64,000 bases of DNA from the NCBI GenBank assembly GCA_947646735.1, contig CANTFK010000239.1, positions 310,001 to 374,000 of the forward strand, read 5' to 3'. A program made the translations under genes and the position numbers. Each line of letters begins with the position of its first letter. The first letter of the stretch is position 1. Positions 44,841-55,098 of the stretch are shown here, piece after piece. This DNA comes from Peronospora farinosa (lineage: Eukaryota > Oomycota > Peronosporomycetes > Peronosporales > Peronosporaceae). Under the pieces are notes generated by a model, which was not told where the DNA came from, did no database searches, and saw nothing but the letters and a program-made list of their open reading frames with translations.

Positions 44841-47800
44841 TTATCTGCCACCTCTATTCCTGTTCGGTCGTGATCGGCTCGAGGACCGCACCCCACCGCG
44901 CATCAGAGGCGGCGCGCACGGCAGCCTGGTAACTCTTACTACGCGGATTTCTCCCACCATACGGTTGCGCAAATGGCCAGAGGGCACACGCTTCGTTTTC
45001 GTACCAGAGGGCACATGCTTCGTTTTCGTGTCAGTCCTCTTCTTAGTCACCCGTTTCGTTGGAATACTGTTGACACGCGAGCCGGGGGCAGCAACAACAC
45101 CCAATCCTTCTTGAAGCGATCGCTTCACGAAAGCCAACTCGTTTGCGATCATGGCTGGCAGGTGCTGGTGCAGTTGTAGCAATTTATCCGCCAGCTCCAC
45201 TGTGATCGGCATTCCATGACGATGGCAGAAAAGTGCTATCCGCGCAAGCTCCTCTGGGCTCATAATGCTGGTGTCCGCTGACTCGCCCTCCTTTTTGATC
45301 CGACGAATCACCTTTTCGTTCTTGACCTGAACCTGCTTGAACGCAGACGCAACTTGCTTCGTCAGCTCGTCCGCCACCGTCTTCTGGAACCCGTGCTCTT
45401 GTACGTCGCCCAAGATGATTTGGCCCGTGGACTTTACAGCAGAGGCGTTCGCAGATTCTAAGCGCTCAAGACGCAGACAGCTCTGTAGCGTCAACAGATA
45501 GGTATAACCGCTCGGCTGGATAAATCCGTGTGTACGCAGCACCTCAAACAACTTCAGACTAGCCACTGCACCCGCGAGCTCATCACGTGACTGTGCACAA
45601 TACTCCATAGCTGCCTCATAGTGCGCAACCTTGAGCGGAAATGCCATCAGCTCTTTTTCAAAAAGTGTACGCATGGCATCAAAGTGACCAAATTCGCCAT
45701 AGATAAAGAGCAACATCTCAATCGTGTGTTGCTGAAAGTATGCCGGCATTTGCTTCAGGGACACACCTTTGCTTCCATCCAAGTACATCTGCAAGAGTTT
45801 CTCTGCCTCAACGAGGTTCCCCTCTCCGGCAAGAGCGTTTGTCACGCGGATTACACGATTGGGATGCACCTCCGTCAATCCGTGCAGTCGAGCATACTTA
45901 AGCAGTAGCGTCGCGCCGAGAACAGGGTTACCAGACTTGCACAGCTCATGGAAAAGCGATTCAAACGCGTCGGAAGACACGTCATCATTGAAAAACTCCA
46001 CTGAGTCGGTAGTCCGATTGGTTTCCACTAGCACATCCAGGGCTGTCTCAATGTTGCATCCAGGCAGATTTTGCACTGCATCGCGAAGAGCGTCATCCTC
46101 GTGTGCAAGCGCAAGCGACAACAGTAAAGACCTGGCCACGTTCGACTCGACCATCCTGACGTTGCCGTTTTCATCTATGGTAGACTTGAGTTCATTGCAA
46201 ATAGCAAGCACTTGATCCGTGCGACGCTGGCGTGAAAATGCGATGATTGCCGCATTTTGAGCATATGAGTTGGGCTGAAGGCCAAGCGCACGCATGGATT
46301 CATACAGCGCACCTACATCGTCGTAGTCACCAGCAGTGGCCTTGATAGATATAGCCATAGACAAAGCCTCACCGTCTAATGCCTTACCATGCACCTGCAA
46401 CATTTGCCTACAGATGCGCTCTGCTTTAATCATCCGCCAGCTATCATCGACATCTGGAACTTCACTCTTGGGCTGGCGAAGCAGCGCAAGGATCGAGTGC
46501 TTGTACATACGCAGTGGGACCACCACGGGCACCACATCAGATTCCAAGGACTGGGATGCATCTTGGCTTTCTTGCACCTGGCGCTCGTGATTACGAAAGT
46601 ATCGCAGTGACGGATGTCCCGCAACAGCATCAAAAAGCTTCACGACCAAGTCGATGCGATCCGCGTTCATGCACACATCACACGCATCAGCGATACTATC
46701 CACGTTGTTTTGAACGAGGCGACGGAACGACAAAGTTTCATTTGCCAACGTGTATGCAATTCGCCACTCTTTGCTCTTGTTCTCAGACATTTCTCGTAGA
46801 AGCTCCCGTTTCCGACGTACGGGAGGACGTAAACCGTGGCGATGAGAAAACATCAACCAGTCACGACCCAAATTCCAGTTACCCGCCTCAAGCAGCTTCG
46901 ATACCGTGTCGCCTACACAAACCTCAGCGTTTTTCAAAGCATCCACGTCCACCATTGTCATGAGCTTTTGCATCAAATCCCAATTTTCAAAACGGACGCA
47001 AGCGTCCGTTGTTGCACGCACAATCGAATCAGTGATTGGAAGTCCTCGTGAAAGCATCAGCTCCAAATAAGCCTCAATATTCGCCGTTCGGTCGTCACGT
47101 GCCTTACACAAGCCGCTGATCACTCCGTTAAACAGGAGTACATCATTTTCGCTACCAAGCTCGACGTTATCACCATCAAAAAATGCAACTGCTGCCAATT
47201 GATCGCCATCCTCGTCAAATTCCTGTCGATGCATCACCTCAGCCGTAGCACCCCAACTCTGCTCAGCATGCTCGATTAAATCTTCGAGCGTCTCCATATC
47301 CCCGGTACTAGCAAACACACCTGCAAGACTTGCGTATGCAGGCGGGAGCACAACTGGCACATTAGCGGACATAATTTTCCACGCGCGCTTCGCATCGCGA
47401 GTATTGAGTACAGGATCACGCTTATTGTCTCGTGAAAGCGCGTTGAACAGAGCCAAGTAGATGCCAACAAAGCGCGATACCCTATTGGAGCCATTGCAGC
47501 TCTCAACGTACTCGTCAAATAAATCCACTGCTCTTTGCGTGTTCCCCAGTCTTCCGTGGGCACGAATAGCTGTCGTGTAGGCGCCCTGATGGATCTGGCC
47601 AGGCTCGAAAAGCTTCTGGATGTAATCGAAGACTTCTACCGCGAGCTGCGTGTCCTTTGCATGCGTCAGTCCTTGCAGCAGCTTGTTGTACTTTGTAGGG
47701 GCGGGATTAAGCTCTTTGGTCTCGACAATCTTGTTCCAACAGGCCCAGGCGTGTTGACTTCGGTTTGCGCCTGTGTACGCAAGCATCGCGCGACCTAAAC

Positions 47801-48737
47801 AAAAGACTGTCGGGCGTTTCTCACCACTTTCTAGCATCTGCTCAAACAACCGCGTAGCTTGCCAGTGTTTATCGTTCGACACGAGCGCATCGATCGCACA
47901 AGTGTAAATGGGTTCATCCAGACTCAAACCGCGCTGCGTGGCGGTAGCAAAGCTTTGCAGTGCCTGTTCCAAGTCTCCGTTTAGCACTTGACAGCGGATA
48001 AGTTGACTAAACGCTTCGCCATTATCCTGTAGTTTGTCATGCTCCTCCATCTGCACAAATAGCGCCATTGCCGTATCAGGTCTTTGTGCCATACCAGCAG
48101 CTCGGATAGCTGCACTGTAGTGGTCTACTGTAAGTTGAACTCCAGCTTTACTAAGCTGTTTCATAATTTTTATAGTGCTGTCAGCATCTTTCACTTGTCC
48201 ACAGGCTTCCATGATGGCATGGAAGGCAGCAGGAGAAAGCTCTACACCCATAGATGTGGCCTCACTAGCCAATTGCACAATAAGTCCCCAATGTTCCTTG
48301 GCCAGATATGCCTGAATGATAAAGTCAATGGTGGCACTAGTAGGTCGAAGATGATCTACTACCATATTGTTCAATAGACCCGGAAGGACCTCGACTTTGC
48401 CCATGCGTGCACAAGCAGCAATAGCACGCTCGTACATGTACGAATCTAATGCTGGTAAAGCTTCATCGTTATCCACACGATCCAATAGCTTGAGTGCTTG
48501 ACGCCATTTGCCGGTTTCACGATAGCTATCCAGTTCTTCCAAGAGTTTTGTCTTGGTTTCGTCCGACTCAAAAAGGACCTTATTTGACCTCTCAGATGAC
48601 ATCCACCGACGTTGTGGAATGAGAGATACGGATGGGTTATCCATACAAGCGAGACATTTGCTCAACCGATGTAAATTGGTGTCGGTAGACGGTTGTGCAC
48701 GATGCCAAAGCGTCACGAGACGACGAGCACGAAGCAT
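44841..48737 (-). CDS. Large pentatricopeptide-repeat-type protein, probably mitochondrial
   Basis: 1298 residues without a visible intron. The N-terminus (MLRARRLVTLWHRAQ) is a mitochondrial-type presequence. The body is built of degenerate helical-hairpin repeats of PPR type, such as SYMYERAIAACARMGKVEVL, YSAAIRAAGMAQRPDTAMALF and YTTAIRAHGRLGNTQRAVDLF. Proteins of this build bind organelle RNA and act in its processing or translation; the RNA target is unknown. The final 65 residues are strongly basic and contain a two-fold repeat (TKTKHVPSG / TKTKRVPSG), unlike the rest, and could be a read-through extension or a genuine basic tail. Confidence 0.85.
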   Translation of the reverse strand: MLRARRLVTLWHRAQPSTDTNLHRLSKCLACMDNPSVSLIPQRRWMSSERSNKVLFESDETKTKLLEELDSYRETGKWRQALKLLDRVDNDEALPALDSYMYERAIAACARMGKVEVLPGLLNNMVVDHLRPTSATIDFIIQAYLAKEHWGLIVQLASEATSMGVELSPAAFHAIMEACGQVKDADSTIKIMKQLSKAGVQLTVDHYSAAIRAAGMAQRPDTAMALFVQMEEHDKLQDNGEAFSQLIRCQVLNGDLEQALQSFATATQRGLSLDEPIYTCAIDALVSNDKHWQATRLFEQMLESGEKRPTVFCLGRAMLAYTGANRSQHAWACWNKIVETKELNPAPTKYNKLLQGLTHAKDTQLAVEVFDYIQKLFEPGQIHQGAYTTAIRAHGRLGNTQRAVDLFDEYVESCNGSNRVSRFVGIYLALFNALSRDNKRDPVLNTRDAKRAWKIMSANVPVVLPPAYASLAGVFASTGDMETLEDLIEHAEQSWGATAEVMHRQEFDEDGDQLAAVAFFDGDNVELGSENDVLLFNGVISGLCKARDDRTANIEAYLELMLSRGLPITDSIVRATTDACVRFENWDLMQKLMTMVDVDALKNAEVCVGDTVSKLLEAGNWNLGRDWLMFSHRHGLRPPVRRKRELLREMSENKSKEWRIAYTLANETLSFRRLVQNNVDSIADACDVCMNADRIDLVVKLFDAVAGHPSLRYFRNHERQVQESQDASQSLESDVVPVVVPLRMYKHSILALLRQPKSEVPDVDDSWRMIKAERICRQMLQVHGKALDGEALSMAISIKATAGDYDDVGALYESMRALGLQPNSYAQNAAIIAFSRQRRTDQVLAICNELKSTIDENGNVRMVESNVARSLLLSLALAHEDDALRDAVQNLPGCNIETALDVLVETNRTTDSVEFFNDDVSSDAFESLFHELCKSGNPVLGATLLLKYARLHGLTEVHPNRVIRVTNALAGEGNLVEAEKLLQMYLDGSKGVSLKQMPAYFQQHTIEMLLFIYGEFGHFDAMRTLFEKELMAFPLKVAHYEAAMEYCAQSRDELAGAVASLKLFEVLRTHGFIQPSGYTYLLTLQSCLRLERLESANASAVKSTGQIILGDVQEHGFQKTVADELTKQVASAFKQVQVKNEKVIRRIKKEGESADTSIMSPEELARIALFCHRHGMPITVELADKLLQLHQHLPAMIANELAFVKRSLQEGLGVVAAPGSRVNSIPTKRVTKKRTDTKTKHVPSGTKTKRVPSGHLRNRMVGEIRVVRVTRLPCAPPLMRGGVRSSSRSRPNRNRGGR
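44979..45033 (-). repeat. 27-bp direct repeat in the PPR gene tail
   Basis: Two adjacent copies encode TKTKHVPSG and TKTKRVPSG, differing by one base in the compared part; the unit is nine codons. Confidence 0.85.
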
Positions 48738-49214
48738 TGAGGTTTATGAAGCGGTTTATGGGAATTGAGATGGATAAATGACTGCAATCGACGCACGAGA
48801 CGATGCTTGATTAGGAGGTATCAATTAGAAGCTCTAGACACGAGTACAAGCTACAAGACACACAAGTAAAGACAAGTGAGCTGCTCGTGGGATGCCAATG
48901 ACACTATGACTGGCTCAAATCAAAAGGTGGTAAAAAGAAGGTGAAATGAAACGGTAAAATAATATAAAAGCGATTTATCTTTTATTTGATTTGTGTTTAT
49001 ATTTTCGTAAAAACACTACAATAGTTTTGACCCCTTTTTGACATGATCGAGCAACTTAACGCACGTCATACTTTGCATTATAAATTACCGGAGCATGTCA
49101 AGTCTACCGACCTGGAAACGCGAGCACCATGAACGGTAAAATATCGACTATGAACCTTTTTGCTTTGTTTATCGATCACTAAGTTTTATATATGATACTG
49201 CTGTTAGGATAAAC
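48738..49214. other. Intergenic between divergent genes
   Basis: Promoter region of the PPR gene (leftward) and probably of the uncharacterised gene (rightward). An ATG at 49130 followed by a GT site (49137) could be a tiny first exon of the latter, but the phase I tested leads to a stop. Confidence 0.45.
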
Positions 49215-50025
49215 GTGGCACGGTCACCCGTGTATAATCCGCAACAATTGAATCGTCGTTACCATCGAGAGTTTTCCCACGACACGAATTCGAAGACATT
49301 ACCAACCAAATGGACGTCACGTAGTACCACTCGCTCTCGTCCCAATAATTTGTATGGAAATATGGGTGACATCCCCTCGCTCACTTCAAGTCAGCGGTAT
49401 GTGATGACACCAATGACAGGACAAATGCCGACAAGACGAGCCACAGAGACTGCAATGGAAGAAACAGATGACGTGTTGTTGATGGATATGGTAAAATTGC
49501 AATCTGATGGTGGGATTTGTTTGGGTGCATTTGGTGACGTTGGGAAGATGACGGCAAAGACAGTCGACTTTTTGATTCACGTGCTGGAAGATGTGGGAGT
49601 TGTTGTATTGTCGAGTCGAGGATGAGATTGAGTGTTAATGTTGATGCTATGATGTTGTGACTATTGTGGTTGATTTTGTAAAGAGAAAGCAAGAACTGGT
49701 GATGAATGGTGAGGACAAGAACGGTAGTGAAAGGACAAGTGATGCTGGCAAGGACGACACGTCAAAAGAGGTGGGAAATGGAAGTTGTAGCGAAATGCAA
49801 ATCATTTCGTTGGCCAACATTTGCGTGTTTTTGTAGGGAAAAGACTCGTCCGTCTCTCGAATATTTTCATTTGGCACAACCACTAATGACGGTGCCGACG
49901 TGACGGAGTTGGTTCGATCTCACTCTTATGAAGCGTTGGTGCAGTTGGAAGAAATTTTAGAAGCACGACACAACAGACTCATGAACGATGGAATGCTAGA
50001 GTCTACTGATGATAGAGTCGACTGA
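49215..50025 (+). CDS. Uncharacterised multi-exon gene
   Basis: The family was not recognised. Three coding-like blocks are seen. Block 1, 49215 to about 49600, is Arg/Ser/Thr-rich, then carries a more ordered segment (GGICLGAFGDVGKMTAKTVDFLIHVLEDVG); it begins in open frame with no ATG, so an upstream exon is likely. Block 2 runs from about 49681 to 49770 and ends at a GTGGGA donor. Block 3, 49837-50025, starts after a good acceptor (TTTTTGTAG) in phase with block 2, is acidic and helical (ELVRSHSYEALVQLEEILEARHN) and ends at TGA. The junction of blocks 1 and 2 is not resolved. It looks like a small expressed protein of about 200-220 residues. Confidence 0.5.
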
Positions 50026-50962
50026 AAATAGCCATGTCAAGAGATTCAAGAACAGCCTTTACATACATCGCTGCAATATTTACATACATCGCTGCAATAT
50101 CGTCATGACAATCAATCTCTTTTAGTAGCGCATCATCTTAATTTACAATTACAGCGTCTACTTAGGTCACAGACGGAAAACATGTGTGATCTTCGCACTA
50201 CAAGTCCCAATTGTATATATAATACACAATCCAGAGTCTGTATTGTGTGTGAATATTCAATTGGGGATTGCAGACTGGATACAATAAGACAGTTTTGTTA
50301 CACTCTAAGTATATAGACTGACTCGGGCATGTCTATCGATGTTGACTCAATTTTTACAGCGACTTATTATGCAAGACATCTCATGTCGTCTGAGCAGTTT
50401 TGTCGTCTATCCAAGGCATGAAACTTACTTATATAGTACATATCATACTGTGTTATGTTACCCGAATGATACAGTGAAAAAATATCATGATCTGCTTCCA
50501 ATCCTTTGTCATGAACAGACAGATTGTTCACTAGTACTTACTGTCTGTATTAAACCTGTTAGCATTCAGTTGACATTGATAGGCTCCAATCCACCATTAC
50601 GATCTTCCCTCCTTCCCTCCTTTGTGCAAAATCTGTCTCAGTTGATTGTACAACGTGTTAGAAGAAAGCCAGTAACATTTTAAAGCTCGCGTCATTCGCA
50701 ACAGCACATCGTTGACCGTGTCCAATTCACCTTCCGACGGTCGCTTGTGATACCAAATCAAGCAAAAGTCACTGACTCTCAACGATTGTGCTACTTGTCT
50801 CATTCAAGCCAACGTCTATCGTCACCCTCACAGCCACGGTAGCAGCCACGCGAAACAACATTCGACACACTTTTCAAACGGTCTCACCAAGTAGAAATCC
50901 CCTTTTTCAAACGGTCTCAATAAGTAGGAATCCCCCCCTTTCAAAACCCTTAATCAAATACG
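50026..50962. other. Intergenic with small tandem repeats
   Basis: No gene was recognised. A roughly 22-bp sequence containing TTTACATACATCGCTGCAAT is present twice at about 50057-50100. A unit of about 33 bp beginning TTTCAAACGGTCTC is present about 2.3 times at 50871-50947, directly upstream of the next start codon. Confidence 0.6.
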
Positions 50963-53143
50963 ATGTCGTCTCCTAGTTTTGAAGAATCTTTAGACGCTAC
51001 AGAACCGATATCATGGATCTCACAGGTTCTTCGCTTATCCGAATCCGAAGACGTTCGACGTAGTTCACTTACCCGAGATGTAGTCGAGAAGAAGAAGAAG
51101 AAGAAGAGACTGACCGGTTCAGAGAAAGTATTGAGCAATGTTGGCCTAGAAATTCGTCCACTCCGAATGTCCATGACGTCTTTGAACGTCGGGGAGGACG
51201 ATATCGAACGTGACCCCTCCACTTCATCCACAGTCGACGACAAGAGTATCAATGTAGATAATAAACTGGAGACATTGGACGACGACCATCTGCTGCGAAG
51301 CATTGCGGACGATATGATCGGCCACAATGTGCCATTTCGATCACCTTTTGGTGTCAAGGCGCAATGTTATGCGGACTATACGGCAAGTGGCAAGCCACTG
51401 GAGAGTATTGAGCAGTTTATGCGGACTAAAGTCATGCCCACCTATGGCAATACGCACACGACAACGTCCGTCACGGGACTGCAGACCACGGCATTTCGGG
51501 ATGAAGCTCGCCAAATTATTGCACGGGGAGTGAACGCCTGCGAGTCGAAGGATGTGGTGTTGTTCGCTGGCCAAGGATGCACCAGCGCCATTCAGAAATT
51601 TATAACAGCGCTTGGAATTGGTACGTCGAAACGCTTGCGACTCTCAAGCAAGCGCCCAGTGGTTTTCACAGGCCCATACGCTCACCATTCGAACTTACTG
51701 CCATGGCGCGAAAGCATTGCAGCCGATATTGTCGAAATCCCGGAAGCAAACGGCGGTGGACTCGACTTGAAGGAGCTGGAGCGTCAATTGAAGCACTACA
51801 GCGGGCGCAAACTCAAGATCGGCACTTTCACGGCTGCTTCGAACCTCACAGGAATACTGGTGGATGTTGATGAGATCTCCAGACTGCTGCACAGTCACGG
51901 CGCGTTGGCCTGCTGGGACTATGCTACTTGTGCGCCATATATGCCGATTGATATGAACCCGAGCGACCCGATGACTTACAAAGATGCTATCTTTTTTTCG
52001 GGGCACAAGTTTATCGGCGGTCCAGGGTCTCCTGGCGTGCTGGTTGTGAAGAAAATGCACATGAAGAATGAAGTGCCGACGATGCCGGGTGGAGGCACCG
52101 TGGTTTTTGTCACTGAGAAAGGTCAAAGCTACTTGACAGATACCGTGGAGCGCGAGGAAGGCGGAACGCCAGACATTTTGGGAAGCATTCGACTTGGTCT
52201 TGCATTTGCGCTCAAACAGCGCGTTGGAGCCAAGAAGATCATGGATCGGGAACGTTGTCACGTGCAACGCGTCCGAGAGTCTCTTAGTGGAAACAAGCAC
52301 ATCGTGCTTCTCGGTCGCCAGAGCGACAACATTGACCAGTTGCCTATTTTTTCATTGATGATCCGCTACGGCGATCGTTTCCTGCACCACAACTTCGTCT
52401 GTGCGCTATTGAATGACCTTTTTGGTATTCAGGCTCGAGGTGGCTGTCAATGTGCCGGTCCGTTCGGAGCTCGTCTGCTCGGGGTCAGCAAAGACAACAC
52501 CATTGCTTTGGGAAATGCCTCTGCGAAAAAGGACGAAGTGGTTAAGCCAGGTGTGGTGCGGATGAGTTTTCCATATTTCACTGATGACGCCGAGGTCAAA
52601 TACATTCTGGATGCAGTTCACTTCCTGGCCGACCACGGCTGGAAGATTCTGCCGCAGTATGAATTTGACACTCACTCGGCAGCATGGCATCACAAATCGC
52701 AAGCTCAAGACAACCTACCGACGAAGAATTGTCTACGTGAGCTGCATTTTTTTGACAACAATACCAGCAGTTCGTCATCTGTTCTTGACGAACCCATTCG
52801 CAGCATCTCAACCCATCGACGTGAAAACTTGGAGCAGGCTGCATTTCAGGCGGACGCTTGTATAAAGGAAGCAGCGTTACTCGCTTTTTTCCCTGAGGGC
52901 CAAAAGGTGCTTGAGGGTCATGAGGATTTGCGCTGGTTTGTCTACCCGTATGAAGTTGTTGCAGATCAAAAGAAGTACGGTGACAAGGCTCCGCTCACGG
53001 ACAAGATCATCGGTCCATGCCAGCCCCATTTGTACCTGGAAGATGCGATGAATCATATATGGGACGGCATACCATCGATGTCAAAGCTGAAACGGAGTCG
53101 CATGGGAAGATTAATGCTTCGCCATTACATGTCGACTCCTTGA
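50963..53143 (+). CDS. Class V aminotransferase-fold PLP enzyme (cysteine-desulfurase-like)
   Basis: 726 residues. The first ~115 are disordered, Ser/Asp-rich with a KKKKKKR stretch. The catalytic fold follows: YADYTASGKPLESIEQF, YGNTHTTTSVTGLQTTAFRDEAR, FAGQGCTSAIQKFI, CWDYATCAPYMPIDMNP and the PLP lysine in FFSGHKFIGGPGSPGVLVV (about residue 355), then GGGTVVFVT and RGGCQCAGPFG. The similarity is to class V enzymes of the NifS/selenocysteine-lyase group. The Cys-containing segment RGGCQCAGPF resembles the NifS active-site loop, so sulfur transfer is possible but not established. A further ~150-residue C-terminal extension is not recognised. No targeting sequence is obvious. Confidence 0.85.
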   Translation: MSSPSFEESLDATEPISWISQVLRLSESEDVRRSSLTRDVVEKKKKKKRLTGSEKVLSNVGLEIRPLRMSMTSLNVGEDDIERDPSTSSTVDDKSINVDNKLETLDDDHLLRSIADDMIGHNVPFRSPFGVKAQCYADYTASGKPLESIEQFMRTKVMPTYGNTHTTTSVTGLQTTAFRDEARQIIARGVNACESKDVVLFAGQGCTSAIQKFITALGIGTSKRLRLSSKRPVVFTGPYAHHSNLLPWRESIAADIVEIPEANGGGLDLKELERQLKHYSGRKLKIGTFTAASNLTGILVDVDEISRLLHSHGALACWDYATCAPYMPIDMNPSDPMTYKDAIFFSGHKFIGGPGSPGVLVVKKMHMKNEVPTMPGGGTVVFVTEKGQSYLTDTVEREEGGTPDILGSIRLGLAFALKQRVGAKKIMDRERCHVQRVRESLSGNKHIVLLGRQSDNIDQLPIFSLMIRYGDRFLHHNFVCALLNDLFGIQARGGCQCAGPFGARLLGVSKDNTIALGNASAKKDEVVKPGVVRMSFPYFTDDAEVKYILDAVHFLADHGWKILPQYEFDTHSAAWHHKSQAQDNLPTKNCLRELHFFDNNTSSSSSVLDEPIRSISTHRRENLEQAAFQADACIKEAALLAFFPEGQKVLEGHEDLRWFVYPYEVVADQKKYGDKAPLTDKIIGPCQPHLYLEDAMNHIWDGIPSMSKLKRSRMGRLMLRHYMSTP

Positions 53144-53620
53144 AAAAAGTTCCAGCCGGACAAAGGGTGCGGCCTCGAAGCTAGAGACCAAAATTCCCGA
53201 TAGCTGTAGTTGCATGTTAGTCGTGTTGTAATATTTGTTGGCATTTGGCCCAGTCGCGGTAATAGAATTCTATACACTGGTGAGTACGATGCATGGCTTG
53301 CTAGGTATTCAACATTGTTCCCGTCCCCGTGATCTGCGCAGCTTTGCTGTATATATGCCATTTCTCTGTAGATTAAACAATTGAGACTTCAAGATGCAGA
53401 GCAAAGGTGCCGTAACTGACACACACGCTACTCTTGGTGACGGTGAGCTTGACGTAAAGCAAAAGGCGGACACACATGAAGGGAACGAGGAGGAGGAACG
53501 AGCTGTCTTCATATGCCAACGGGAGGTGAGACTGTCACTAAAACTCTCGAGTTTGTTTGTCGAATCCTTTACATTGTGAAAGTGACAGTAAAGGCTTCGA
53601 AAGCGACACTCAACCGTAGT
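53144..53620. other. Intergenic between convergent genes
   Basis: A short acidic plus-strand frame (53394-53579) ends near a GTGAGA donor-like site and could be an exon, but no partner exon was found before the opposing gene. Nothing else was recognised. Confidence 0.4.
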
Positions 53621-54793
53621 CTAGTAGCCGTTTGACCAGTCCATTTGATACAGCACCTGCTCTTTTCCTTCAATGCGGCGGTCGAGGTTCCTCACGAATA
53701 CATCTGCAACGTCCTCTGGAAAAACAGTGCCAGCGATATGTGGTGTTACAATCACCTTTGGATGCGTCCACAATGGACTCTCCTTCGGCAAAGGTTCTTG
53801 TTCAAAAACATCCAGCACGGCTTTCGACAGTAGTCCTGTGTCAAGAGCGGCAATGATCGTTTTCTCCGAAATGATATCGCCACGACCGACATTAATGAAT
53901 ACCGGCTGTCGTTTACGGCAATGCTCGAGCATGTGTTCGGTCAACAAGTAGCGCGTCGCATCCGTGCTCGGTAGCACATTTACGACGTAGTCACTCTGCT
54001 CAAGCACTTCGGTCAAGTCAGTTGACGTGTGGTCAGCACTCAAAAGCAGTGCTTGTCTCTCTCCATCACTCACATGACGCTTAAACCCGACGACGTGAAA
54101 CCCGGATGCTTTGAATATACGTCCCATTTCTTGACCAATTTCACCAAGACCGAGAATGCCAATCGTTACTTGCTGAAACGAGCGGTACTTGAGTTCATAT
54201 CGACCAAAGACTCGTTTTTTCTGGTACTCTTGTGCCTCAAAAAGTCTGCGTTCAATTGCAATCACGTATCCAAAAACAAATTGAGTCACCGCTTTGGGCA
54301 TGATCCCGCCTGCTCGTGAGACTGTAAAACCTGGATCTGCTGGAGCATCTGGATACTGATGGTAGGACTCAACACCAGCGTAAGTGCCCTGTACCCACTG
54401 TACTTTCTTCAGTAAATGCTGTAACTCAATTGGTAAATTTGTCTTGGGGGCGAGTAATAATGGGGCAGCCAAATGAGCGTCCATCAAGAGAATCTCGGCA
54501 TCTTGTAGAATTTGTTGCTGCATGAGGTCCAGTTTCCACTTGGGGGGTAATGATGATGATGATGATGATGCACTGTCGACAAGTTCCTCGGGCGATTGTT
54601 TGTTACTGACATTAAGAGGATCAATTACTGGCAAAGGAAAATCGAGAATTTCAAGTTTTGATGATTGGTATAATTTCGATGCAAGAGATAAAGCCGTGGA
54701 TGATGAAAGTTGTTTCCGAACGGCTTCACCGATCCCGGGAATAATAGAGACCACAGGAATCTGAAGCTTAGTAGGAGGAGGAGAAGAAGTCAT
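53621..54793 (-). CDS. D-isomer-specific 2-hydroxyacid dehydrogenase (glyoxylate/hydroxypyruvate reductase type)
   Basis: 390 residues from the ATG at 54793 (MTSSPPPTKL); an in-frame ATG at 54844 would add a hydrophobic stretch. The NAD(P) loop is GILGLGEIGQEMGRIF. The catalytic Arg lies in FINVGRGDII, the Glu in FEQEPLPKESPLW, and the His in VTPHIAGTVF. It reduces small 2-keto acids such as glyoxylate or hydroxypyruvate; the exact substrate cannot be read from sequence. A short Asp/Ser run encoded by a GAT/ATC-type repeat (54547-54570) lies in the N-terminal half. Confidence 0.92.
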   Translation of the reverse strand: MTSSPPPTKLQIPVVSIIPGIGEAVRKQLSSSTALSLASKLYQSSKLEILDFPLPVIDPLNVSNKQSPEELVDSASSSSSSLPPKWKLDLMQQQILQDAEILLMDAHLAAPLLLAPKTNLPIELQHLLKKVQWVQGTYAGVESYHQYPDAPADPGFTVSRAGGIMPKAVTQFVFGYVIAIERRLFEAQEYQKKRVFGRYELKYRSFQQVTIGILGLGEIGQEMGRIFKASGFHVVGFKRHVSDGERQALLLSADHTSTDLTEVLEQSDYVVNVLPSTDATRYLLTEHMLEHCRKRQPVFINVGRGDIISEKTIIAALDTGLLSKAVLDVFEQEPLPKESPLWTHPKVIVTPHIAGTVFPEDVADVFVRNLDRRIEGKEQVLYQMDWSNGY

Positions 54794-55098
54794 CTTTTGA
54801 GTGAAATGGTAAATTAGAAAATGAGTGATGAAGTTTGTTGACATGACTTGTACCCTTTTTTACTTAACGTTTACTTAACTTTTTGAAAGTGAAAAAACTA
54901 TCTAAAGTAATTTGGGTAGATTACGTTTCTCTCAGTGACGTAAAAAAAGGGGAAGCCATAATCAATCAATCAAATCAATTTGACGCTACAAATATTTAGA
55001 CGACATTCTTTTTTTTCAAATATATTTTTAAGTAGCTCTTCAGTTAAAAAAAAAAGCCAATTGCCCAATTGCCCAATTGCACCCAAATTTGTCAAGCG
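54794..55098. other. AT-rich intergenic region; nothing recognised
   Basis: About 300 bp between the dehydrogenase start and the end of the WW-FYVE gene. It has A/T runs and a small direct repeat CAATTGCC (about 55058-55078). Confidence 0.5.

Noticed and set aside
53394..53579. Short acidic plus-strand frame as an exon
   Set aside because: A donor-like GTGAGA follows, but no second exon was found before the convergent dehydrogenase gene.
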